Notes under the pieces: generated by a model
What the model was told of the DNA's origin: nothing
What the model saw: only the letters and a program-made list of their open reading frames with translations
Databases searched by the model: none
Made by a program: the position numbers and the translations under genes
Shown: in pieces, positions 19,365-30,393 of the stretch
How positions within the stretch are numbered: position 1 is the stretch's first letter
Layout of the letters: each line of letters begins with the position of its first letter
Origin: Lunasporangiospora selenospora
Taxonomy: Eukaryota; Mortierellomycota; Mortierellomycetes; Mortierellales; Mortierellaceae
Reading direction: 5' to 3'
DNA: 34,266 nt
Assembly: GCA_015680635.1 (NCBI GenBank)
Contig: JAABOA010000020.1
Coordinates: 1 to 34,266, forward strand

Positions 19365-20813
19365 ATGCGTATCATTCCCGTTCCTGCTCTTGAAGGTAAT
19401 AAATGATGAAATGGCTCTTCCTCAAGGATAATGAGATGGCGCCTTCATGGGAAATGAGATCTCGCGGAATACCTTTGTGTTTTCTTTTCGTCGAGTAGAT
19501 GTGAGATTGATGTTTGGGCCGATGGGGAGCAGGCTTGTTGTGCGTGTGTGCGTGTGGTGTATGTGAAGGATGTGCTGTATTATTGCTGTGTGTGTGTGAC
19601 CGAGTGCCTCTTTGGGACGATAAATCCAAAAGATTCGTATCCCATTAGTCCATTAATCCCTCTCGCTCCCCTTTTCCCTTGTGGGTGTGCCCTGCTAGTC
19701 GGTCCACACTCTCTTCGCTCTCTTCACCCTTTAACCCTTTTTCCTCCGCACCGCCTCCCACCATGCACGACTGACGCGTGTGCTCACTATTTTAAAATCT
19801 TCCTCTTTTGTATACGGGTCACGGCTCAATCTAGACAACTACTCGTATATCATCCTCGATGAAAAGACCTCAGAAGCTGCCGTGGTCGACCCTGTCGATC
19901 CCCAAAAGTTGATGCACATCCTTCAACATCTTGGAGCCAAACTCACCTCAGTCCTTTGCACACACCATCACTGGGACCATGCTGGCGGAAACATCGAGTT
20001 GATCTCAAAGAAGCCTGGCCTGGCTGTCTTTGGTGCTGACGCTCGCATTCCCGAGATCAACTATGTTGTTAAGGACAAGGAGGAGTTCAAGATCGGGTCA
20101 CTCACTATCCAGGCACTCTGGACCCACTGCCATACTAAGGGCAGTGTCAGCTACTATGCCAGAGATGGTCCCGATCGAGCTGTCTTTACAGGTGACACTC
20201 TATTCCTCAGTAAGTAGAGCCATTCTCTCCTTTCGCTGCCCAAACCAGAGCTTGTTTACATTAGGCTCACGCGAGTTCAAATGCAGCCCGATCCCTCTGA
20301 GATGGCAAACACTGACTCTCTCTCTCACTCTCTCTCACTCTCTCCTCTTACTTTTATCCAAAAAGGCGGCTGCGGACGGTTTTTCGAAGGCACTGCAGCG
20401 GATATGTACAACAGTTTGCTCCACATCTTGGCCACTCTCCCGGTCGAAACCAAGGTGTATTGTGGCCACGAATATACCAAGGCTAATCTCCAGTTTGCAC
20501 ATCATGTTGAGCCAGATAACCAGCATGTTATCCAGAAGCTTCAGTGGGTGATGAGCGAGAATGTAAAGATGACCATCCCAGGAACCATTGGTGAGGAGTT
20601 GCTGTGCAATCCTTTCCTCCGTGTCAAGTAAGTACTCTATGCTGTGCTGGAACACTGTGCCCTTGTCGTTAAAATTATCCTTGACGGGAGACATTCTTCT
20701 AACCGTGTAAATTTTTCGCGTTTAATAGCGAGCCGACACTCCAGGCATTCACTGGAAAGTCAGATCCTATAGATGTGATGCATGTTCTCCGAGAGTTGAA
20801 GAACAATTTTTGA
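19365..20813 (+). CDS. GLO2: Glyoxalase II (hydroxyacylglutathione hydrolase)
   Basis: Splits S-lactoylglutathione into D-lactate and glutathione, the second step of methylglyoxal detoxification. Exons 19365-19395, 19835-20209, 20366-20627 and 20729-20813 total 753 nt, 250 aa. The metallo-beta-lactamase metal ligands are all present: His54, His56, Asp58, His59 (THHHWDHAGG), His110 (HCHTKGS), Asp131 (FTGDTLF) and His170 (CGHEYT). Substrate-side motifs GCGRFFEGTAADM and NPFLRV are also intact. The start in exon 1 (MRIIPVPALE) is chosen because it joins in phase to DNYSYIILDE, the classic N-terminus; the longest frame of exon 2 has no ATG. No transit peptide is seen, so it is probably cytosolic. 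The second His of the common CHTxGH motif is Ser here. Confidence 0.94.
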
Positions 20814-21976
20814 TCCTCATCCATCCTACTCCCTTCCCCTTCTCAAATAAATATACTTTTTTTTGCTGGCAGAAACGTTTGTTCCAAAAAAACTCGATAG
20901 AAAAACGAGGAGAGAAAGAGAAAGAGAGAACGAAGGATGCCCTCTGTTGCAGGTTAAAGTGTCTGTGTTATTCCTTTCAGATTCTCCTGCTATAGTTCTT
21001 TTGACACTGTCTCAACCTATGATGCTCAGGCCATTGGCACTCCTTCCCCATTTTTGCACAAGTCAAACTATATTGATTTTTTCTTGAACTCTCAGACAAA
21101 CAGGTTCTTCTTGCAATACCAAGGATCTCATTTGGAATGAAAGCTTTGAATAACATGGTCAGAGCAGAGGAACGAGTTACCTTTCATCCTCGGTGAGTAA
21201 AAGTTAAAGAGGAAGACTTGCCATTGGAAAGGCAGAATGACGTCTCCATTCAAGAAAGTACTTAATAAATGGGGTCGACTGGAAAAGTAGTGCTGAAAGA
21301 GTCCCATTTAGTCTAACGTGAAAAGGCCTGCAGGGGCAGACCTAGGGTCCAACCCACTCCACAAAATAGGAGACGGGCCCTGGATCACTCCCCTCCTAGG
21401 CTGGATATCTCAGGCAGGTACCATGGGTGCAAGCACAAAAAGAGAGGACAATATGGATCGTCAACTGCAAAGTATTGTGCATACATTATTCAGCTCTCGT
21501 GCACACGAGTCCTATTCAAAATGTCTCTTTTTCAGCCTAATGTTTACTGTCTCGATGGTAAGATGCTCTTACAAAACTATTCTGTAGGTATTGTCTGTCC
21601 AAAATAATGGAAGGAGGGGAGCAATGCCATGCATCAGACCTGTACCAGCCATCACTTGGAGGCTTACATCATACATCACTGATGCATCCTCTAAACCTCA
21701 AGCAGTGGCCTGTGGCATTTTGCCTCGGCCCATCCGGTCTATCTTGGACCACAGTGTGGTCACAATCCCTTGAATAGCCTTGCCTTGTTCCATGGATCGA
21801 AGGACGAAATAAAGGGCACGGACGCATGGGATGGGACTGTAGTCTCCTTTTCAGAATCCCTCCTCCTTTCCCTTCTTTCTTTCTTCTCACCCCTTGATAT
21901 TTCTTAAAATTTGGACCTTTTGTTTTCCTCATCCACTCTCTTTGCCCGCATCAACACTTTCTCTTGACTCACTTAC
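20814..21976. other. Intergenic, glyoxalase II 3' side and ABC transporter promoter
   Basis: About 1.16 kb with no supported gene. The last 130 bp before the ABC ATG are pyrimidine-rich (CCTCCTTTCCCTTC, CTTTCTTTC), a common fungal promoter feature. I recognise no regulatory site. Confidence 0.5.
20846..20851 (+). terminator. Candidate glyoxalase II poly(A) signal
   Basis: AATAAA lies 33 nt after the stop codon and is followed by a T-run. Confidence 0.45.
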
Positions 21977-24900
21977 ATGCTGTCTACATCCTCATTCCAG
22001 GCCACTGGCTGCCTGAATGAGCCAACCAGTACGCTCTTCCATAGCCATCTCAACAATACCATTCAGACGTTGGAGAGCACTGACCTGATTCAAGTGGCAA
22101 TATCTTGGCTCATGGTCCATGGCGGATATCTTACTCTACTTGGCGGACCAGCAACAGTAGCAACTGTAGTGTTTCTGGCTCGAATCCAATGGCTCAAGAC
22201 GAACAGCCTACCTCATGCTTTTGGTCGCACCAATTGGATATATTGGCCAACTCAGCTCTTTATTGGGATTGGCTGCACCATCCTCGTTGGATTAGCCTAT
22301 ACTCTGATCATCAACAAGGTCCATTTCAACGGCATGCTGCCTAGTGTTGTTTTGATGGTATTAGCATGGGTAAGTGCTTTGCATTTACTACTTTTTCATG
22401 AGACACGAGCCTAGAGAAATACGCCAAGGACAATATTCCCTTACAGAGAACCTCTTTGCTAGGCCACGGCAATAACACTCAACAAGTTTGAGCACCGGTA
22501 CTCTGTACGCTCATCTGATGCGCTTTTCATGTACTTTGTTATTACCATCGTCACCTCGGCTATCACAATCTTTATCATGCACTTGGATATGGCTTCCAAC
22601 GACATGAACTCTCGGGAACTGTCTGAGCCTGCATCCGCCGTTGTCGTCTATCGCTTTTGGACCACCTTTATCATTGCAATCTCAGTGGGGTTTTTTGTGG
22701 AGGCATTGCCGAGAGACCAGACTAAGGTCCAGCGATTAGCTCGTGAGAACTCGGTGATAAGTGACCAAGAGTTAAGCAACCTCTTTTCACGTATTTCGTA
22801 CTCTCATTTTCAAAAGACTGTCTCCTTGGGAGCAAAGCGACCCCTGACAGGAGGCGATCTTCACCATATCACACCGGCTAATATGATGACAGAGGTCCAT
22901 TTCAAGCGAATCTCGAAGTCGTGGGAGGAGGAGGTTGCCGAGAGCGTCGTAGCCAAGCGACCTCCTTGGTTTTTAAGGGCCATAATCAGGGCGTTCACGG
23001 TGGATATTATTTGGATGATGACGTTTCGCCTTTTAGGCTTTACTTTTATTTACATGCCTCCACTGTTATTCAGGTACCTTATCAGATTTATTAATGACTA
23101 TGCAGAGGCAGTTCGGACAGAGGTCGAACCTCCACCTCGCAGGATAGGATTCGTCATTGCAGGGATGATGGCCTTCTTCAGCATGATTACCACAGTATGT
23201 CTCAGCATTTCGTATCAGGGTAACATGGACCTTGGTATCAGTGGACGTGCAGCAACTGTTGCCATGATTTACCGAAAGGCTATGAAACTCTCACCCCATG
23301 CACGACAACAGTGCAGTCTGGGCGACATTACCAATCTCATGTCTGTGGATGCAGAACGTTGGATAGAGGCTGGCAGGTATATGCCTCCTCTCGTTACTGT
23401 CCCGCTTGAGTTGATCTTTGCCGTCGTTCTGCGTAAGGATTCTTTGTTTGTATTGCTAGATACCCGTGAGTGGGGGTTTCAGCATTTACTCATCGTTGGA
23501 AGATTACGTCTTTTTCTTGTACTCTTTATCTCGATCATAGTGTACAGACTGCTGGGATGGCCCATTATTGCTGGACTTAGCATGTTTTTGATCGTCATCC
23601 CTACCCAAGCAAAGCTGGGGAAAATGATGAATACACTTCAAGAATCATATCTAAGATGGATGGATAGTCGTATTAGACTTATGGCCGAAGTATTATCAAA
23701 CATCAAGATTGTCAAGCTCTATTGTTGGTATGTGTTCTCTTGTGTGCGCTCTGATTCCTGTGTATGTGAGAGGGAACAGGGAGAAAACTGTCATTAAATC
23801 CATATTCATTCTTTTCTTGGATACCTTCCGACTGAAGGGAAACCCCATTTCGAAACAAGATTGATGCTGCCCGATCAAGGGAACTCGTAGGACTAAAGAG
23901 CCTGGTCATAATCCGCTCATTCTTATCGATCGTCTACTCTTCCATGACCATGCTTATCGCCTTGGTGACCTTTGGAGTATACTCTGTTGCGGGTGGACCT
24001 AATATGACACCAGGAGCAATGACTCCAGAGGTCATCTTTGTAAGCATTGCCATCTTCAATTTGATGAACCGCCCACTCGGCCTCATCTCTCAAATGATAT
24101 TTAGGAGCATTGCTGTTAGTGTTTCCATGGGACGTATCCAAGAATTCTTGCTGAAGGAGGAAATCGATTCGGATGCAGTCCAGAAATTCAGCCGCCAGGA
24201 GCAACCGTTGGATCCCGACTCTTCGCGGCCATTGGCGCTTGTGATTGACCAAGGAACTTTCTCATGGGAGAAAGCACGAGTTCCCTCTACACTTGAAGAA
24301 AACGAACGCCAACCAATTCTCTCTGCGCCGCATAACAGCCTGTACGCAACAAAACCCGTATTGCTTGATATCAACCTCAAGATCCACGATGGTAGTTTGA
24401 CGGCCATCGTAGGTAGAATTGGACAAGGAAAATCTTCTCTCTTGAATGCGATCATGGGCGAGATGTACAAACTTCATGGAGCGGTCTCTGTCTATGGTGA
24501 CATGGCCTATGTACCTCAGCAAGCGTGGATTATCAATGCATCCGTACGAGACAATATCCTATTGGGAAAGCCCTTTGATCAAGAGAAATACAAGCGAATT
24601 GTATCGGCAGCTGGTCTTGTTCCCGATCTTCAGGTACTTCCAGCAGGGGATCAGACCGAGATTGGGGAGCGCGGCATTAATCTCTCTGGCGGACAGAAGC
24701 AACGAGTATCTCTTGCCCGAGCCGCATATCAAGATGCAGACGTTTATCTCTTTGATGACCCACTTAGCGCCGTAGATGCACATGTGGACCAGCACCTCTG
24801 GCAGAACCTGATCGGACCAGAAGGACTCCTCAAAAACAAGACAAGACTACTAGTGACTCATGGGATCCACCACCTTGAACACGTCGACAATATTATTTTT

Positions 24901-27295
24901 CTTCGGGATGGGCAAATAGCAGAGCATGGTGAATACCACGAATTGATGGAAGCTCATCGCACATTTTACCAGTTGATCACTGAATTCTCGACCTCGAGGA
25001 AGAACCCCCAGCGCAAGAAAAAGCAGAGTCCCACCGGTTCCAACAGCCAATATGGGGCAGTATCTATGAGCAAGAGCAATGATGCGGAAGTTAGGCAGGA
25101 AGGCTGTGATGAATACGATAGCGACTCGAACGAAATTGAGACGATTGTTGAGGGGACTAACGAAAAGGAGGATCGACCAAGGCGTCGTGAACTAATTGCG
25201 GATGAAAAAATGGAAGATGGGAAAGTTGGCTGGGGAGTTCTAAGGACCTACCTTAAAGCTGCGTAAGTCGTCTCATCAGTTCATTGTCCTATCCCGTTGC
25301 CCATTTACATGTCTACTAACGTCAGACTTGACTATGAAATAGATCCTATCGCAATGTGTTTATTTGTGTCTTGTTTGTGGTTGTGGCACAGGTCGCCCAA
25401 ATTTCGACCAATTTTTGGCTCCGGTATTGGATGAAAGATGCGGAGGAGCGAAAGCGGGAAGATCAACAACCACGGCCAGTGGCATTCTATCTACTGGGAT
25501 ATGGATCGCTTGTATTCTTGTACATGTTCTTGGACGTTACCGTCAGCTATATCACGTGGGTCGCATGTGGTCTCCGGGCCTCAAAGGTCATCCACAACCA
25601 ACTCCTAACCCATGTCCTCCGATTGCCTATGAGCTTTTTTGACACCACTCCGTAAGATACACCACTGTTCGAGATCTGCAAGTTTTCGTGCATAATATTT
25701 CTTCTTCTTTCTAATGAAAGGGATTCTTTACCCTTTTTGATTGCCGTTCTAGGATGGGCCGTGTCATCAATCGGTTTTCATCCGACATCAGCTCGATTGA
25801 CGATAAACTGCCGTCTGAGATTAACAACTTTTTCGTGTTCTTTGCATTAATCGTTGGTACCTTGGCCGTCATCGCCTACTCGACCCCACTCTTCCTGATT
25901 GCGGTCCCTCCACTAGCAGCGGCGTATCTGGTGGTCCAGGACTATTTCATCCGCTCCTCTAGTTCTCTGAAGCGCATGGCATCTGTCTCAAAATCACCAC
26001 TGTATCAGCACTTTAGTGAATCCTTGGCTGGTGTCTCTTCCATTCAAACGATTAGTGGACTTCGGGATCAATTAACTCGCAAAAATGACGACATTGCGGA
26101 CGATATTATTATCCGACACTATGCCTATAGTCTCGACAACCGATGGCTTCAGATACGACTCGAAACTCTGGGAGTTGCCACTGTTTTTATTGCAGCATCG
26201 TTAGCCGTTTCCAGCGCGGGTGTCTTGGATGCTAGTCTGGTAGGACTATCCCTGAGTTATTCTTCAAACATGATCATCTTTATCAACTATTTTGTCCGAT
26301 CTGTCAGCGAGATGCAGAACCTCCTGGTTTCAGTTGAGAGGACACAAGAGTACGTTGAGAAGCCGACAGAAGCACCAATGGAGACAAGCACTTATCGTCT
26401 GGAAGGATGGCCTCGGCATGGTCGGGTTGTCTTTAAGAACTATTCGGCTCGTTATCGAGAAGGATTAGACTTGGTCGTCAAGGACATATCCTTTGAGATT
26501 CAACCCTCCGAAAAGGTGGGTATTGTCGGCAGAACTGGAGCCGGTAAGTCATCGTTGACCCTGGCTCTTTTTCGTATCATCGAGGCGGCGGACAGCTTTT
26601 GGGCACTGGCCAGTGATCCCACGACGGAGCACATGACTGCTGACGATATTATCGCCATTCGAGAGAGGAGGCAGAAGTTAAGTGGAAGCTCAGATAACAC
26701 CCTTTGCCAAGAGAGCGGCGGTTCGATTGAGATTGACGGGATCGATATCTCGACGATGGGCCTGAGAGAACTTCGGCAGCACCTTGCCATCATCCCTCAG
26801 GACCCGACCATTTTTGCCGGGACAGTGCGTGATAATCTCGATCCATTTGAGGAACATTCTGACCTGGAACTCTGGGAAGCACTTGAGCGAGCTCACCTGA
26901 AGCAGTATGTCGCGTCATTGGAAGGTGGTTTGATGTTTGAGATGACTCAGAATGGCGACAACTTTTCGGTTGGACAAAGATCTTTGATATGTCTTGCACG
27001 AGCAATACTCCGCAAGACCAAGGTTCTGATCTTGGATGAGGCAACCGCTGCGGTGGATGTTGAAACAGACGATTTGATCCAAAAGACAATCCGCCGAGAG
27101 TTTAAGGATAGGACCATACTGACCATTGCTCATCGTATCAAGACAATCATGGATTCGGACAAGGTCCTGGTCCTGGACAAGGGGCGCGTCCAAGAATTCG
27201 ATCCGCCTTCAGAATTGCTGGGAAGAGAGACATCGCTGTTCAAACAGCTTGCCCATCAAGCAGGGATAGTTGAGGACCAGACTATTACAAGTTAG
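21977..27295 (+). CDS. ABCC (MRP)-type full ABC transporter
   Basis: An ATP-driven pump for conjugates or drugs in the vacuolar or plasma membrane. Exons 21977-22369, 22463-23432, 23541-23727, 23838-25262, 25343-25651 and 25753-27295 total 4827 nt, 1608 aa. Layout: several membrane segments forming a TMD0-like start (about 30-220), TMD1 (about 330-640), NBD1, TMD2 (about 1000-1270), NBD2. NBD1 has Walker A GRIGQGKSS (709-717), signature LSGGQ (799-803) and Walker B VYLFDD (819-824); Asp replaces the catalytic Glu, as is usual in ABCC. NBD2 has Walker A GRTGAGKSS (1354-1362), signature FSVGQ (1499-1503), Walker B VLILDE (1519-1524) and H-loop His1555. So one ATP site is degenerate and one canonical. 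An extra 42-residue loop follows NBD2 Walker A. The substrate cannot be read from sequence. Confidence 0.93.
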
Positions 27296-27367
27296 TTTTT
27301 CTATATAGATTTATATATTTTAAAATAGTAAGACTAGATGAGAAGAAAGGAATAATTGTAATAATGT
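27296..27367. other. 72-bp convergent spacer
   Basis: AT-rich DNA between two stop codons of opposite genes. Both transcripts must end here or overlap the neighbouring gene. Confidence 0.6.
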
Positions 27368-29446
27368 CTAGAATGCAGTGGTGAAGCTCCCAAGGACAGG
27401 TGGGAGCTCAATGTCAGGCCGGTGGTCGTAGAGCCACTGGATATGTTTTGGGACTTTCTCGCCCTGGATCACAAGGCCAATAATCGTCTCGAGTTTGGGC
27501 CATTGGTCACTCATCCACTGAACCTCTGAAAGTCCGATACGCGTCCGTAGTCGATCAATATTCAAAACTCGTAGATCTTTGAGACCACTCAGGAGACCTA
27601 ATCCACTCTTGAGCGAAAACTCAAGACACTCAAATTGTTCGTCAGGGTCAATGTACCTCCATTGGCCTTCTGTCGCTGTTGGATGATAATTTCCTTCGTC
27701 GTCGAGATCTTGTTTGTCATGGCCGAGCCAGAGGACCTGCAACTTTGGTAGTGAGCCTAACTGGTGATATACAATGCTCTGGAGGTCATATCCTTGAATT
27801 GTTCCATCATGCAGTGGTCCCGTCAGAGTGTTTCCGTACTGGTCAGTCTTTAGATCGGGCCTTGCCATTCCAGTGATGACCACCTTTAGGTTCTCGAGCG
27901 ACCGACAAATCCATGGAGAATCAATCATCTCGTTGGCATCCAAATAGACTGTACTCGAGAAATCCATCCCGTTCGATGTCATTGCTTTGAAGGTCTTTAG
28001 ATTGGGACAGGTGCAGAGGATCATTTGAATATCCTCACTCCCAACACCATCACATTCTTCAAGGACTAGAGCTTCCAACGTTGCAGAATGCTGTAGCAAT
28101 GCCGTTGCTGATAAGGGACCAAGTCCATGAAAAAAGGACATGGCAAGGTGTTTCCAGGAGGCGGAACTAGCCCCAATCATGGCAGCGATCCGACTGTCTT
28201 CCTGAGGACTTCCTGTCATACATTGAATCGTCAACTCGTTCGCTAATGGGCAATGATCCCGAATGGCTTGTGCAAGGGACTCGAGAGCAGAGTCTGCATA
28301 AATGTCGACACTGATCACCTGAACCTGAGAACATTGACGAAGAAGTGACAGCCATATCAATGGGCCTTGGCCACTTAGATTTCCCTTGAGGGTCAATTTC
28401 TTCATCCCCCATGGCCTCGGGCTGCCGACTCTATCCCGCCGCTGTCGCTTGTTAGGATAAAATGGTGGACTGGCTCGTTCAAAATCCTGGTCGGGAGAAG
28501 CACTACTGTCATCGACCCCATTTGATTCTGCTACCGTTGGCATCTCCTCCGCCATGGGTGCACCAGGCTCGACCTGTGCAAAACTCCCAAATGAGATGGA
28601 CAAGACGAGCTCTTCAAGGGCTGGGGTACAGCTGTCCAAAAGGCGCTTCAAAGAACTGGCCTTGACTTCACAGTAATGAAGATTCGTGAGTTCCAACTTT
28701 CTTAACCCTCCACGGACCAATTGCTTGGCAACGTTGGCAAATAGTTCATCATGGTCAAAGGGAAATCCGACTACAGTCAGAACCCTGAGCTGAGGACTCT
28801 TTCGCATCATCTCGATCAGCATTGTGTCTTTAAAGAGACCCGAGGCACTCCTTGCTCGAATTTCAGTAGGTCGCTGGCTCGGCTGATACAAATGTGGGTG
28901 TGAAGACTGTTGAATCCCTGTCATGGCCGCTGAAGTATTGCCCGCGTCCATGGCCAGATTGGTCCCGAGGAGTTGCTCAATTGCTTGAGGCTCCCTTGCT
29001 CTGCTGTTGAGATGATCGTTGTGGTTAATATTGTCACTCCCGTGCTCGTCGCCATTGTGATAGTTCTTGTAGTCAGTGAGCGCTCTAGCAGGCAAAGGCG
29101 GATCCGTGAACCGACAACTTTGTGGAAAGACCAGATGGGTCAAGTTGGAGCAGTCGACACGTTGACTTAAGAGTGGTGTCAAGAGGTTATAATACAGTGT
29201 GGTGATTGATCGGACATGACGGCCATTTCTTGAGAGGGCATCAACAGAGGTCTGCGGAGCTAGGAACTGATAGTACCTGGTGCTGTCGAGGATCTTGATG
29301 GATGACCAGAGCAATGGAGTACAGAGTGCATGCCATGACCGACAAACAAGGACACACCGGGTCAAGTCATGCGCAGAGAGGAAAGCGCAGATTCGATGGA
29401 GTAATTCCGGAATGTCAAACAGATTCTTGGTCCTGCTGTCATTCAT
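27368..29446 (-). CDS. F-box and leucine-rich-repeat protein
   Basis: A single-exon protein of 692 aa from the ATG at 29446, which has a good context (ACACC before ATG). The F-box is at about residues 8-50 (LFDIPELLHRICAFLSAHDL, then RCVLVCRSWHALCTPLLW), the Skp1-binding module of SCF ubiquitin ligases. The rest has irregular leucine-rich repeats, for example LRKLELTNL, LEELVLS, MKKLTLKGN, LEALVLEECDGV, LKTFKAM, LQVLWLG and LRVLNIDRL, which probably bind a substrate. An acidic Ser-rich insert lies near residues 290-330. The frame stays open upstream to 29752 with other ATGs at 29578 and 29752, but that part is Ser/Pro/Thr-rich and reads like 5' UTR. Large lineage-expanded F-box/LRR families are common in early-diverging fungi. 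The target is unknown. Confidence 0.85.
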   Translation of the reverse strand: MNDSRTKNLFDIPELLHRICAFLSAHDLTRCVLVCRSWHALCTPLLWSSIKILDSTRYYQFLAPQTSVDALSRNGRHVRSITTLYYNLLTPLLSQRVDCSNLTHLVFPQSCRFTDPPLPARALTDYKNYHNGDEHGSDNINHNDHLNSRAREPQAIEQLLGTNLAMDAGNTSAAMTGIQQSSHPHLYQPSQRPTEIRARSASGLFKDTMLIEMMRKSPQLRVLTVVGFPFDHDELFANVAKQLVRGGLRKLELTNLHYCEVKASSLKRLLDSCTPALEELVLSISFGSFAQVEPGAPMAEEMPTVAESNGVDDSSASPDQDFERASPPFYPNKRQRRDRVGSPRPWGMKKLTLKGNLSGQGPLIWLSLLRQCSQVQVISVDIYADSALESLAQAIRDHCPLANELTIQCMTGSPQEDSRIAAMIGASSASWKHLAMSFFHGLGPLSATALLQHSATLEALVLEECDGVGSEDIQMILCTCPNLKTFKAMTSNGMDFSSTVYLDANEMIDSPWICRSLENLKVVITGMARPDLKTDQYGNTLTGPLHDGTIQGYDLQSIVYHQLGSLPKLQVLWLGHDKQDLDDEGNYHPTATEGQWRYIDPDEQFECLEFSLKSGLGLLSGLKDLRVLNIDRLRTRIGLSEVQWMSDQWPKLETIIGLVIQGEKVPKHIQWLYDHRPDIELPPVLGSFTTAF

Positions 29447-30393
29447 GGTGTTGTTGCTGAGGCCGGAGGCTGCTGCTGGGCAAGAGATCTCTGTGGAGGG
29501 ATGTGATGGAGACCGGGATGGGGGACAGGATGGTGAAGGCGTAGTCGGCAACGAAGACGCGGATGCGCCCACGATCATGACGGCGATCAGCCCAGGATTC
29601 GAAAAAGAGGGTTGGTAAGGATGGGTGGGTGGATGAATAGACAGAGAAGAGGTTCCTGTGGCGGACAAGAAAAAAAGGGCCTGCTCTATACTTCGATGCA
29701 GGCCGATCTGCGCCCTGGCGTCCCCTTCTCTCCTTTTCCCTGTGTGTCCCATCTATGGCTCCATGCGCTTTTGTGATTTTCGGGAGGCGTCGTGCAACCA
29801 TTGGATGGAGTGAGTGGGTATCCCGGAAAGACAAGGAGCTGGCCAGAGCGGAAAAAGAGTACATCGACCAGCCTCTGGAACCCCGCTTGCCTCACTCCTA
29901 GAGCAATTGCTCATGCTCGCATTGGGCAAAGCATCTACACCGACTCTTTTTAATGCTTCTGACTTTGCAATTCCTATCCTTACATCCGTTCCCGCCCAAA
30001 GCGTCCTCTGGTTCTCTTATTTGGATCGACTTCCTAGCTATGGCGAGGGGATAGTCACAAAATGGTCGTCCTCCGCTGCACCATTAGTTGATCAAAGATT
30101 CCTCTCGTGAGGAGTCGAATCACCTGTGGTTATTGGCACTCTGCACTTGCACGCATCACCTCCTTTCTCTCCATCATATCTACCCGATGCTACTTTAATA
30201 AATGCACAATGCTATATGGTATGCTAAGAAATGAGTGCGTGAGCCTCTCCATTCAATCACTTCCTCCCTCCTTCTAGTGCGACCTTGTATGGTATTTGGA
30301 GAGTCAGCTTCTCACAAACAGTCGTTTTTTTGGATATATTAATCATCTTTTTCTTCCTTGAGCGGCCCCAATCGAATACCAAAGAATCGAGAT
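29447..30393. other. Intergenic, F-box promoter and MFS 3' region
   Basis: About 0.95 kb. The left part may encode an N-terminal extension of the F-box protein if an upstream ATG is used. The remainder shows no gene, repeat or clear core promoter element. Confidence 0.45.

Noticed and set aside
19780-20217. Glyoxalase II starting at 19780
   Set aside because: There is no ATG there (GTG only). The true N-terminus is supplied in phase by the exon at 19365-19395.
21591-21932. Short frames on both strands before the ABC gene
   Set aside because: No recognisable domain, no good start context, and the two strands mirror each other. Treated as promoter DNA.
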